The notes under the pieces were generated by a model. The model searched no databases and was not told where the DNA came from. It saw nothing but the letters and a program-made list of their open reading frames with translations. Below, one piece after another: positions 54,999 to 64,000 of a stretch of DNA of 64,000 nucleotides (position 1 is its first letter; every line of letters starts with the position of its first letter). Source of the DNA: Cristatella mucedo. Its lineage: Eukaryota; Bryozoa; Phylactolaemata; Cristatellidae. The DNA lies in the NCBI GenBank assembly GCA_009760855.2, contig WPIO01000099.1, forward strand, positions 691,501 through 755,500. Direction: 5' to 3'. A program made the translations under genes and the position numbers.

Positions 54999-56974
54999 AT
55001 AATAATAATAATAATAATAATTCACTTGATAAAGCGCCCTCAGAGAACTTAATCTCTCTCTAGGCGCTTTACATTTGCTGTAAAGTGAAATGCAATTGAA
55101 TGGTAAGTAAAATCATACTTGAAAAACAAACGAAATGAATAATATGGTTAGCCTTCTCGCCGACCTGCACTGGTTACCAGTCAAGCAACGGATTGACTTC
55201 AAGGTTTTGTCGCTCACTTTTAGGTCTCTTCATTCTATGGCTCCAGCCTATCTTTCAGATACACTACCCCATCAGGCAAAGCATCGTACCACTCGCTTTT
55301 CGGAATCCAACAGTCTAGAAATACCTCGTACAAACCTTAAATCCTTTGGAGACCGTGCATTTAGCTCGTATGCTCCCACAGCCTGGAACTCCCTCCCGAC
55401 CTGCATCAGAACATCCCCTGACCTGACCACATTTAAAAGAAACTTAAAAACATACCTATTTAGGACAGCATTTAGTGGGTCCTTGTGATTCGTCCTCGAT
55501 GTGCTTATGCGTGCTGACACTGTTCATGCTGCCACTAACCACATTTGCATGCTGACCCAGTGCATGTAACCCCTAACCATGTTATTCATTTTTTTTTTTC
55601 AAGCATGATTTTACTTACTATTCTATTGCGTATCACTTTGCAGCAAATGTAAAGCGCCTAGAAAGAGATTAAGTTCTCTGAGGGCGCTTTATCAAGTGCA
55701 ATATTATTATTATTATTATTATAGGGGTGACATGCACAGGGTCAGCATGCAAATGTGGTTAGTGGCAGCATGAACAGTGTCAGCACGCATAAGCACATCG
55801 AGGACGAATCACAAGGACCCACTAAATGCTGTCCTAAATAGGTGTGTTTTTTGGTTCCTTTTAAATGTGGTCAGGTCAGGGGATGTTCTGACGCAGGTCG
55901 GGAGGAAGATCCAGGCTTTGGGAGCATACGAACTAAATGCACGGTGTCCAAAGAATTTAAGGTTTGTACGAGGTATTTGTAGACTGTTGGATTCCGAAAA
56001 GCTGGTGGTACGATGCTTGGCCTGATGGGGTAGTATATCTGACAGATAGGCTGGAGCCATAGAATGAAGGGACCTAAAAGTGAGCGACAAAACCTTGAAG
56101 TCGATCCGTTGCTTGACTGGTAGCCAGTGCAGGTCGGCGAGAAGTGGAGTAATGTGGCAACTGCGACGCTCACGGCAGGCAAGCCTAGCTGCAGAGTTTT
56201 GCACCAGATGCAATCGCCTGATCGCACATGCCGGTAGGCCTGCAAGCAGTGAGTTACAGATGTCAAGACGGGATGTCACAAATGCACGGACCAACTTGGA
56301 CGTGGTATCCTTATCTAAACAAGCCCGAATTTTAGCAATGTCATGTAGCTGAAAGTAGGCAGACTTGATTGTGGAGCTGATGTGGTCGTCTAACGAGAGG
56401 TCACTTTGGAATATGACACCTAGATTTCGAGCTGATTCAACTGGAGATATGCTGGCAGAGCCAATTTTGAGAGTCAGCCTTTCCAATCTCTGGATCACAC
56501 TGGGTTTGCCCATAACTAGTAAGTTAGTTTTATCATCGTTAAGTTTTAGAAAATTTGCTGCCATCCATGCGTGGATATCATCAATGCATGCAGCTAGTGA
56601 GTTTAGAGAATTCGAGGTGCTCGAAGGCTGGGAGGGATCAAAGCAAAGGTACAACTGAGTGTCATCCGCATAGAAGTGAAAGCCTAGATTGCGCTTGGCA
56701 ATCACATCAGCAAGAGGCAGAGTATAAACCGTGAAAAGAACCGGACCCAGCACGGAGCGCTGAGGTACTCCATATTTCAGAGGTACTTCAGATGATCTTT
56801 GTCCATTCACGTCAATACTCTAGAGTCTTCCACTGAGATAGGACCTGAACCATTGTAGAGCAGTGCCAGTGATGCCCAGGCGAGATGAGAGGCGTTCTAG
56901 AAGAACTTGGTGATCGATAGTATCAAAAGCTGCCGAAAGATCAAGCAAAACAAGCAGATACACTCTACCCATGT
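54999..56974 (-). mobile_element. LINE-A with a 333-codon open RT frame, split by another LINE-A
   Basis: The minus-strand frame 56810-55809 is open from MNGQRSSEVPLKYGVPQ through the catalytic box [15 protein letters not shown] to TAFSGSL-stop, so the second half of the RT and the C-terminus are intact. 56974-56811 continues upstream in another frame. The 3' UTR runs from 55808 to 55722, is interrupted by a plus-strand LINE-A (55152-55722), and resumes at 55151 (GGTTAG) down to the hairpin and ATT repeats at 54999. 5'-truncated near 56974. Confidence 0.88.
55152..55722 (+). mobile_element. LINE-A copy inserted inside an opposite LINE-A
   Basis: Starts at CTTCTCGCCGACCTGCACTGG, runs through an open C-terminal frame (to 55488, TAFSGSL-stop), the 3' UTR, the hairpin and ATT repeats. 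The host copy reads GGTTAG before it and TAGGGGTGAC after it, so TAG is duplicated or is microhomology at the joint. It is therefore younger than its host. Confidence 0.85.
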
Positions 56975-57635
56975 CTGCAGGAGCTGGTGACGTGTCGCAC
57001 TATGTTGACCTCACCTGCACGACATGCTGCACATTGCAGCATGTCAACTGTAGCTTAATAAGGGCGACTTCAGCTGTACTAATAGTGTCCAATAAGGTTT
57101 CTAGTCAGGATGCTGATGTACTTATAGTGTCCGAAACGTTTTGGCAGCATACTCAATCCTGCCGCTGCTGTGTGATCGCATAAATCAGGTCACTGTAAAT
57201 GCTGCCTGCACAGAGAATGGCTGTGTGCCGTAAGCTCCTTCTGTGTAATCTCTACTCGATACTGTGTTAGGATCTGAATTTGAGTTGCTTGCTGTGGCCA
57301 GCAAATCGCAGAGCTGCACAGTTCCATATCTGACCACTATCGTCTGTACAACTGCTGTTGCCAATTTAAGTCACCCCCTCCATTCTACTCTCACTTCTGT
57401 GGTGCAGTCATGCTGCCACTTTAAACGAGCCTTGTGCTCTATGCCATGCTGGAACATACCCCCATGCCTGTGTCTTCAGCTATGCTAAGTCGTGAGGACT
57501 GGGCTATTGGTATACTTTGCTTGCAACTTGTGTACAGCTCACTCGAAGTCAAGAGTGGCTTCGAGCAGTGCAAGCTGAAGCCAACTCGCTCCTGCTCCAA
57601 GTTCTAAATAGCATAACAATGTAACAGCATGAAAA
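56975..57635. other. No gene or repeat recognised
   Basis: Frames of up to 74 codons, Cys-rich by chance; no splice-consistent exon seen. Confidence 0.4.
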
Positions 57636-58020
57636 TAACAATAATAGTGATAATAATAGTAATGCATATGCACAGCGCTGTCAGAGAACTAAATCTCTTT
57701 CTGTGCACTCCCGATATGCTGTAGAGTATGCATAGGAACTGAAGGCACGAGCTCTAAAGGAGTTTTCGTTTGCTTACAGTACACCATTGCAGCAAACGTA
57801 AAGTGCCTAGAAAGAGATTGAGTATTCTGAGAGCACTTTATCAAGTGTGTTATTGTTATTAATATAATTTATATCATTATTATTATTTGGAGAAGTAGCT
57901 GGGACAATACTAAGCCTGATGAGAAAGTATTGTGGATTCATAGGCTGGAGCAAGAGAATGGTGGAGCTATATTTGAGTGACAGAGCCCCTGAAATCGATG
58001 TGCTACTTTATAAAGAGCTA
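57636..58020. mobile_element. Cluster of LINE-type tails and a C-terminal scrap
   Basis: An antisense tail (57636-57740: AGCGCTGTCAGAGAAC), a sense LINE-A tail (57784-57865: AAAGTGCCTAG / GAGCACTTT) and an antisense scrap (57890-58015: CATAGGCTGGAGCAAGAG, TGAGTGACAGAGCCCC) lie next to each other. Confidence 0.5.
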
Positions 58021-58529
58021 GTGTTTACCGGTGAGGAGCGTGTTGTGTGTTGCAGTTGTCACTTTCTACTCGAAGGGACACTCTTCCAATGAGTCTTGCG
58101 ATGGTACTTTGTTTGCCTGCCGAGCAAGTTTTGAGAATAAATGTTGGATACTATATTGTGAGAGAGCAGATGTAAGGGGGAAGAAATCGGACATTCTGCC
58201 AAGTGCCAGTATTTTGTTCCCCGAGTGCCAGGGATCGCAACAGAGCCGTAACCTTGCCAGCAAGATAAGATGGCTCCCTGGTATTACGAGCAAATACGTG
58301 TTTCTTGAAGAACGGTTGGTACCTCCACTGGATGTCACCAAAGATCTATCTGTGACTGAATGACAGAATTACTTTTGATCCACTTAGCAGCCGAGCTCGA
58401 AGAATGCTGCGTTACTGTAAAGGCCTTGGCATTTAGACCACAAATAGAGTGGCTGCTTTGCCTCACAACTGCAGGCACCGGAGCTCCATAATCCTGAAGG
58501 TCAGGCAGCTAATGCTAGAGTAAATGCCT

Positions 58530-59742
58530 AATAATAATAATAATAAGAATAATAATGCACTTGATAAAGCGCCCTCAGAGAACTCGATCTCTTTCTAGGC
58601 GCTTTACATTTGCTGCAAAGGGAAACGCGATTGAATGGTGAGTAATATCATGCTTGATAAACAACACGAATAACATGTTTAGGGGTGACATGCACAGGGT
58701 CAGCATGCAAGTGGGGTTAGTGGCAGCATGCACAGTGTCAGCACGAATAAGCACATGAAGGACGAATCACAGGGACCCACTAAATGCTGTCCTAAATAGG
58801 TGTGTTTTTAAGTTCTTTTTAAATGTGGTCAAGTCAGGGGATGTTCTGAAGTAGGGAGTGAGCTCCAGGCTTTGAGAGCATATGAGCTAAATGCACGGTC
58901 TTTAAAGGATTTGAGGTTTGTACGAGGTATTGGTAAACTGTTGGATTCCGAAAAGCGGATGGTACGATGCTTGGCCTGGTGGGGGAGTAGATCTGAGAGA
59001 TAGGCTGGAGCCAAAGAATGAAGGGACCTAAAAGTGAGCGACAAAACCTTGGAGTCGATCCGTTGCCTGACTGGTAACCAGTGCAGGTTTGCGAGAAGTG
59101 GAGTAATGTGGCAACACGACAGACAAGCCTAGCTGCAGTTTTGCACCAGCTGCAATCGCCTGATTGCACATGCCGGTAGGCCTGCAAGCAGTGAGTTACA
59201 GATGTCAAGACGGGATGTCACAAATGCACGGACCAACTTGGACGTGGTATCCTTATCTAAACAAGCCCCAATTTTAGCAATGTCATGTAGCTGAAAGTAG
59301 GCAGACTTGATTGTGGAGCTGATGTGGTCGTCTAACGAGAGGTCACTTTGGAACATGACATCTAGATTTTGAGCTGATTCCACGGGAAATATGCTGGCAG
59401 AGCCAGTTTTGAGAGTTAGCCTTTCCAATTTCTTAATCTCACTGGGTTTGCCGATAACTAGTAAGTTAGTTTTATCATCGTTTAGTTTTAGAAAATTTGC
59501 TGCCATCCATGCGTGGATGTCATCAATACATGCAGCAAGTGAGTTGAGAGAATTCGAGGTGCTCGAAGGCTGGGAGGAACCAAAGCAAAGGTACAACTGA
59601 GTGTCATCTGCATAGAAGTGAAAGCCTAGATTGTGCTTGGCAATCACATCAGCAAGAGGGAGAGTATAAACCGTGAAAAGAACCGGACCTAGCACGGAGC
59701 CCTGAGGTACCCCAGATTTCAGAGGTACCTTTGATGATCTTT
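58530..59742 (-). mobile_element. LINE-A, 5'-truncated, RT catalytic box present
   Basis: On the minus strand 59742-59129 is open: [55 protein letters not shown], down to [12 protein letters not shown]. There an indel shifts the frame and the C-terminal blocks follow at 59044-58829. The tail with ATT/AAT repeats is at 58530-58620. The truncation point at 59742 lies in GATGATCTTTG. It lies 250 bp upstream of the ATP23 ATG. Confidence 0.87.
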
Positions 59743-59994
59743 GCCTAAGGCCCCACAGCTGATGTGCCACCACCTCCACTGGTTAACTTGTGCTCAACTT
59801 TTTTTTTTTTTAGAAATAGCGATTCTATTCAGTCGCTTCCGGCAGGCTGATCGTCTTTGATGGCAGCGATGTTCGGTCGAGGCCACCACTATCCTTTTCG
59901 TCATTTACATACTGCTCCCGCGTGGCTTGGTAGCTGTCGGCTGTGAGTTTTTGTTTCCTATTTTTTCCTAGGCCTCCTTATCTGTGCGCTCAGG

Positions 59995-60295
59995 ATGTCC
60001 GATGGATCGGCGACCCGAACAGCAGGTTCCGGTGGCGCGGCCGAGAGTGCGCCGTCATCTTCTGCTGCCTCCTCCGGCGGTTCCTCGCCGGCCTCAGCAG
60101 CAGCAGCAGCGAGCGCTTCGAAGCCACCAAGCAACAGTGATGCATACGAAGACTACGGCTACGACTTCTATCCCCATCGGGAGCCTGTTGCCGGGGTGTT
60201 CAAGGAGCCGCCGCTTCGGCAGAGCATCTGGGATGGTCAGAAAGCGGCCCAACGGGTGCAGTGCCAGCAGAACGTCATATGGTGCATTGAGAACA
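59995..60295 (+). CDS. ATP23: Probable ATP23 (mitochondrial inner-membrane protease/chaperone), first coding exon
   Basis: ATP23 is a zinc metalloprotease of the mitochondrial intermembrane space that helps F1Fo-ATP synthase assembly. ATG at 59995 opens a 100-codon exon ending GAGAACA/GTATGT (phase 1). Residues 1-45 are Ser/Ala-rich. Then come YEDYGYDFYPHR, SIWDGQKAAQRVQC and QQNVIWCIENS. In my memory of invertebrate ATP23 proteins the N-terminal part has the same pattern, a Gly-Tyr-Asp-x-Tyr-Pro-x-Arg box followed by Cys-x-x-Asn-Val-x-Trp-Cys before Pro-Leu-Val-Lys, and the next exon would start there. The catalytic HExxH exon is not in this window. A possible 5' UTR acceptor lies at 59970-59971. 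The call rests on a short match, so it is not certain. Confidence 0.6.
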
Positions 60296-60429
60296 GTATG
60301 TACTGCTCATGCAGCAGCCGAGCTGCTTTCCCCTGCTCTGTGTGATAGAGCCTCTGCAGTCGTTAATTTGTTAATTTAGCTACTGGTCTTCTAGCGCTTG
60401 TGCTCTTCCGCTAGTGGTCTTCTGCCTCG

Positions 60430-60585
60430 CCGGTTTGTCCCAGTGATTAAGGTCCTTGCCTCGAACCAAGGCCAATGTGAGTCTGTTTGATGACCTAGGT
60501 CGTGGGCTCGAGCCTCATGGCACATTCGAAGCACCTGAATGGAGATTAAGTTCTTTTAGGGTGCTATACAAATTACTTATGTTTA
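60430..60585 (+). mobile_element. SINE-A
   Basis: GTCCCAGTGATTAAGGTCC (A box), TCGTGGGCTCGAGCCTC (B box), GAAGCACCTGAATGGAG, TTTTAGGGTGCTATACAAA. It follows the ATP23 exon, in its intron. Confidence 0.75.
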
Positions 60586-60984
60586 TTTATATTTATTCTG
60601 AAAGTTAGTGGCTGTGACCGACTTTTTGCATTCTGATTGCCTTGGTTCAGTTTAAGTAGGAGATTAGAGTTTCTTCTTGAAACACTTGAGGCATAACTGA
60701 TAAGCAATTTTGGTGGCTTGAGGTGGTCTGTTGGAAGTGATCTACAATGCATTTCTTGCATTGCCTGTGACCTTGTATTTGTGTTTTGTGTGTGCATGCG
60801 TGTGTCGGTGTGTACATGCGTGTGTCTGTGTGTGCGTGCGTTCGATCGCTTTGGTGTCTGTTGCTAAATCTCACATACTTCCTGGGCTTTTCAATAATGC
60901 AATAAGGCTGCTCGTTGACTCCAGTAACTGCTGGTTTTCACTTTTCTTTACTTGTTCTGCCCTATAAGTGCTTAGGCTGTCCCT

Positions 60985-61128
60985 GGATCTTAGGCTAAGG
61001 GTGAGGTACTTGCACTTCCCACCCAGGTCGTAGGTTCGAGGCCTGCAGCAGGCAATTCTTCACTGCCCTCTGAAAGCGACAGTGATAGCCATGTAGGCTC
61101 CTTTACCACTATGTAAATGTGGCTGTTT
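60985..61128 (+). mobile_element. SINE-B
   Basis: TCTTAGGCTAAGGGTGAGGT (A box), CGTAGGTTCGAGGCCTG (B box), CTGAAAGCGACAGTGATAGC, ATGTGGCTGTTTAG. Confidence 0.72.
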
Positions 61129-61265
61129 AGAATAATAATAATAATTCATTTGACATAGCGCCCTCAGAGAACTGAATCTCTTTATAGGCACTTTACAGTT
61201 GCTGCAAAGGAAGCGCAATCCAATGGTTAGTGGTAGCATGCTCGATCGGCAACCAACCTTAAGGG
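61129..61265 (-). mobile_element. LINE-A 3' tail, antisense
   Basis: AATAATAATAATTCATTTG, CGCCCTCAGAGAACTG, CTTTATAGGCACTTTACAG, GGTTAGTGGTAGCATGCTCG. Confidence 0.65.
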
Positions 61266-61627
61266 TAAATGTTGAGAAAATACTGAGGGCATTGGTCCAA
61301 TAATCGAATATTTGGTTTAGGTACTTTTTGAAAGACACACGTCTTAGAAATGGGATCGGAAACTTTAGCGATCTCCTCATCAGAGAAAAATGAGTATGCA
61401 AAGTATGTCTAACCCAGAAGTAGACCAGAAGCAACATACCTTTAAATAGCAAATCTACTGATCTCTCCATCATATGCAACTTGTGCCCTAACTTTTTGAA
61501 CCCTGGTACACTGAGGCACATGTTTGCAGCTTATTGAGGTGCATCCTTGTGACTTTTAAACAGTTTCATTTCAGCGTAGCTTTGAGCCTTGTAAATCCAT
61601 ACCTATGCTAATACTTGACAGATTAAC

Positions 61628-61819
61628 GTGAAATTGCAGGTGTGAGTTCAGCTCTGCTTGTACACCCCGGAGGCTCCAGTTTCGGTTGAATAATTGTTGG
61701 TATATCTGTTTTCACATAATACAATTTCAAGTACATTAGATGGCACGTATAGCTAAACTTATTTAACCGAACCAGAAATGGATGTACAAGCAAAGCTGAA
61801 CTCACATTTGAAATTTCAC
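61628..61819. mobile_element. Short inverted-repeat element (MITE-like), 192 bp
   Basis: The left arm GTGAAATT, GTGAGTTCAGCTCTGCTTG, TACA, GTTTCGGTTGAATAA is mirrored at the right by TTATTTAACCGAACC, TGTACAAGCAAAGCTGAACT, CACATTTGAAATTTCAC. Arms are about 65-70 bp with a loop of about 50 bp. No coding content. Confidence 0.7.
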
Positions 61820-62092
61820 ATTTTCCCATCAAGTATCCGACGAGGTATGAAATTTACAAGAAACAAAAGCTATGCTGTAAATAAAGCTGCTTGAAAGCCA
61901 CAAGCCTGCAACGCAAGCTGTAAACATATACCTTGATGTACCAAGGTTAAATAAGTTAGGAACCAAGTCGACTATGATGCAGAGATTAGTAAATTTGTTA
62001 TTTGTGGACATGTTGCTTCCGGTTTACTTTTGGGTTAGATATGGTTTTCATAATAATGATTCCTTTTATATGAAAATCATCAAAACCGCACC

Positions 62093-62240
62093 CTGGTTTA
62101 GCCCAAGCATAAAGGTGCTCATCTTTGATGACCGAGGTCAAGGTGGTCGCCTTTGACGACCGATGTTGTGGGCTCGAGTCCTGCTAGAGATTCAGCTGTC
62201 CTACCGCACCATGCAAGTGTGCTATATTGATTTATATTTA
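62093..62240 (+). mobile_element. SINE-A with internal duplication
   Basis: TGGTTTAGCCCAAGCATAAAG, TTTGATGACCGAGGTCAAGG repeated as TTTGACGACCGATG, then TTGTGGGCTCGAGTCC, tail AAGTGTGCTATATTG. Confidence 0.65.
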
Positions 62241-62344
62241 AAGCTTCCGGTTCCATTTTGACATGTTTGTCTTTAAAATAGTATCCTAAAAATTGTTGGA
62301 CACACTTTTTGAGCATTTTCCCGACATTTATCGTCAGCTTACTT

Positions 62345-62460
62345 TGTTTTTTTTTGTGCGATCCGTCTGTACGCAGCCATGGCCGAGCTGAGTCGTATTT
62401 GTTTTTTATGTGAGAACTGTCTGTCTGAGGCCGTGGCCGAGCTGACTCGTACGCCTGCCT
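62345..62460 (+). repeat. Two direct copies, about 60 bp
   Basis: CCATGGCCGAGCTGAGTCGT at 62379 and CCGTGGCCGAGCTGACTCGT at 62432, each after TGTCTG/TCTGTA and near T runs. Confidence 0.6.
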
Positions 62461-63292
62461 TATTCTTTTTGGATCCTTTTTTTTTAGACCCGATGGTGCG
62501 ATTGCTGTATAGTGCTTTGAAGAAGAACGGCTGGTAATGGTTCTTCGCTTTGAGCTGCCGTGTGCTCGCTTGCAAGTGCATAGGTCGAGTGCTACCTGCC
62601 CTCTAACCTCCATCCTTCCCTCCTCTCTTCCTTCCCAGCCCATCTCCTCCCTGCAAGTGCTGCTCTCTGCTGGTCTTGTTGCTCCTCCTCCCTGCATACG
62701 CCCCTTTCTTTATGCTCTACCTGCACATGCTGTGTGTGGCACTTCAGTGAGCCTTGGCTTGGTAAGGCAGCATCCTGTGCATCAGTACATGTCATATGAC
62801 ACCGCCAGTACCTCTCAGCTTGATCACAGTACAGTACTGTACTGTACTTGATCGAGTACAGACATTATATATATATACCTTCCGCGATCACGTTGAGTTG
62901 GGCAAACAGTCGTCGAGTTTCCTATGCGAGAATCTGTGGCCTTCGCTTTTCATAGTTGAATGGATCATCTATAGACTGAAGAAGCTGTGTCAAGTAGCTT
63001 AGAACTCGAAAGTAACTTTCCTTTTAGTTAGGCACAGATTTGTGGCATGTGTTTATCCAAAGTGGAACAGTGATTTCAGCCCCGTTTAAAGATGGGTAGC
63101 CTCGTCATGCTCTGATCGTAAGTTGAGTGTCGATGACTGGTAGCATTGGCGATTTATTTGCCCGCTCGACTAGGAAAGCTCACCGCTGAGGTCGTGTAGC
63201 AGCGCAGATACTTGTGGCCCTGCAACCTTGGTGACTACCGCTCGACGTGAAGCTGCGCTCGTAGCTGTCACCGTGTCTTTGTTGCTTGTTTT

Positions 63293-63456
63293 CTAAAGCC
63301 AGTTCGTGTGGGCGCGTGTCCTTAACTGTACGCCCGGGCCATGCAGAGGCCAGGGGTCGTGTATGCTCAGGAAGTGGCAGATCTCAGGCACCGGCTCGTA
63401 GCCCCCCATGTGGTTGGCGTCACGGGTTGGGCGCTGCGTGCCAGCAATGAGCTGCA
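63293..63456 (-). CDS. Probable terminal coding exon of an unrecognised gene
   Basis: On the minus strand the acceptor TACAATTTTCGATTAG is followed by 164 nt, phase 1, reading VQLIAGTQRPTRDANHMGGY, EPVPEICHFLSIHDPWPLHG, PGVQLRTRAHTNWL-stop. Composition is complex, third positions are mostly G or C, and the stop follows a peptide that looks like a folded C-terminus rather than random translation. I do not recognise the family. Its upstream exons would lie beyond 63460, perhaps outside the window. It lies antisense to the presumed first intron of ATP23. Confidence 0.5.
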
Positions 63457-64000
63457 CTAATCGAAAATTGTAACCAAGCAAGGTTTGTGACGTATTTTTT
63501 TTCGCCCTCTCTAGCCGTGCACCTCTGAGCATTGCCGTTTCTGCACGCACTCGGTGCTCTGTCCGCTATTGCTCACTTGCTCTCGGTCGTCGCTCACGGG
63601 CCAGCTCAATCCCAATCTCCCGAGACAAGGTCAGACCTGCCTCACGGCTCTCTCTGTCTCGTGTCGCCCGTGAGGGCGGGGCTCCATCGCATTGATGCCC
63701 TCGCCGCGTGTGTGCGCACGATACTGCTGCGAGTGAGTGCACTAGCACTGAGTGAACCACACAAGCGCAGTGAGCGTCGTTTTTGCTTTCAGTCCGTTCA
63801 AGCTTTCCAGACACGTGTCGTGCGAACCGTGCTCGCCAGTCGTCAACGGTGGCTTCGATCCACAGAGCAATCAAGTGAGCGGAGCCTCGGCTGCCTTGCA
63901 TCATGCCCTCGTCCGCTCCTGCTTTGCCCCTGACTTGTCTGCCCTGCCCATTCCTGCCTTGTTCATCCTCTCCAGCCCTTCTTGCCCCACCTCTTCCTGT

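Larger units (their letters stand above)
61820..63292. other. Presumed ATP23 intron, mostly unassigned
   Basis: Contains one SINE-A and a 60-bp duplication, then CTC-rich and TG-rich unique sequence and a palindromic run AGTACAGTACTGTACTGTAC at 62828. No further ATP23 exon was found. Confidence 0.35.

Overview
The window is animal nuclear DNA: introns with GT-AG borders, dense 3' ends of L2/CR1-like non-LTR retrotransposons, tRNA-derived SINEs, a Tc1-type DNA transposon and very long simple repeats. Nothing prokaryotic is visible. Gene content and repeat style fit an invertebrate with a repeat-rich genome; I cannot name the species from the sequence.

Host genes. (1) On the minus strand, 34938 back to 23986, lies a complete six-exon gene for 6-pyruvoyl-tetrahydropterin synthase (PTPS, PTS), 159 codons, with all splice phases agreeing and a 23-nt third exon. 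Its introns 3 and 4 hold most of the repeats between 24 and 34 kb, and a GC-rich block with GC boxes lies upstream of its ATG. (2) On the plus strand, 3637-14600 holds the last exons of a Gln/Ala/Ser-rich protein that I do not recognise; exons at 3865-3974, 5547-5601 and 14149-14600 join in phase. (3) At 59995-60295 (+) is the likely first coding exon of the mitochondrial protease ATP23; the rest lies beyond a large intron. (4) At 63293-63456 (-) is what looks like the terminal coding exon of an unrecognised gene.

Mobile DNA. LINE-A (RT with a YADD box, 3' end in ATT repeats) has more than 20 copies or tails on both strands; the longest are 10731-12720, 48838-49862, 54999-56974 and 58530-59742. 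LINE-B is a second L2-like family, best copy 36838-38052. Two tRNA-derived SINE families are present. SINE-A shares its 3' tail, a two-part hairpin, with LINE-A, which suggests that it borrows the LINE enzyme. A decayed Tc1 element with TIRs and TA ends is at 28443-29924. Several TG...CA blocks look like solo LTRs, the clearest at 18702-19225 with an ACAC duplication.

Most unusual region, 36-48 kb. At 44174-47160 a 2,987-bp element without coding capacity has terminal inverted repeats of about 230 bp, is flanked by a 9-bp target duplication (7 of 9 bases matching), and is filled with about 15 diverged tandem units of about 170 bp. It interrupts a SINE-A. This is the architecture of a foldback or Mutator-like non-autonomous transposon carrying its own satellite. 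A second, older foldback-like block at 36249-40400 has inverted end sequences and oppositely oriented satellite-like units, broken up by LINE and LTR-like insertions. Other tandem arrays (77-bp units, CCCTCT, an 11-bp minisatellite) follow at 47.7-48.5 kb.
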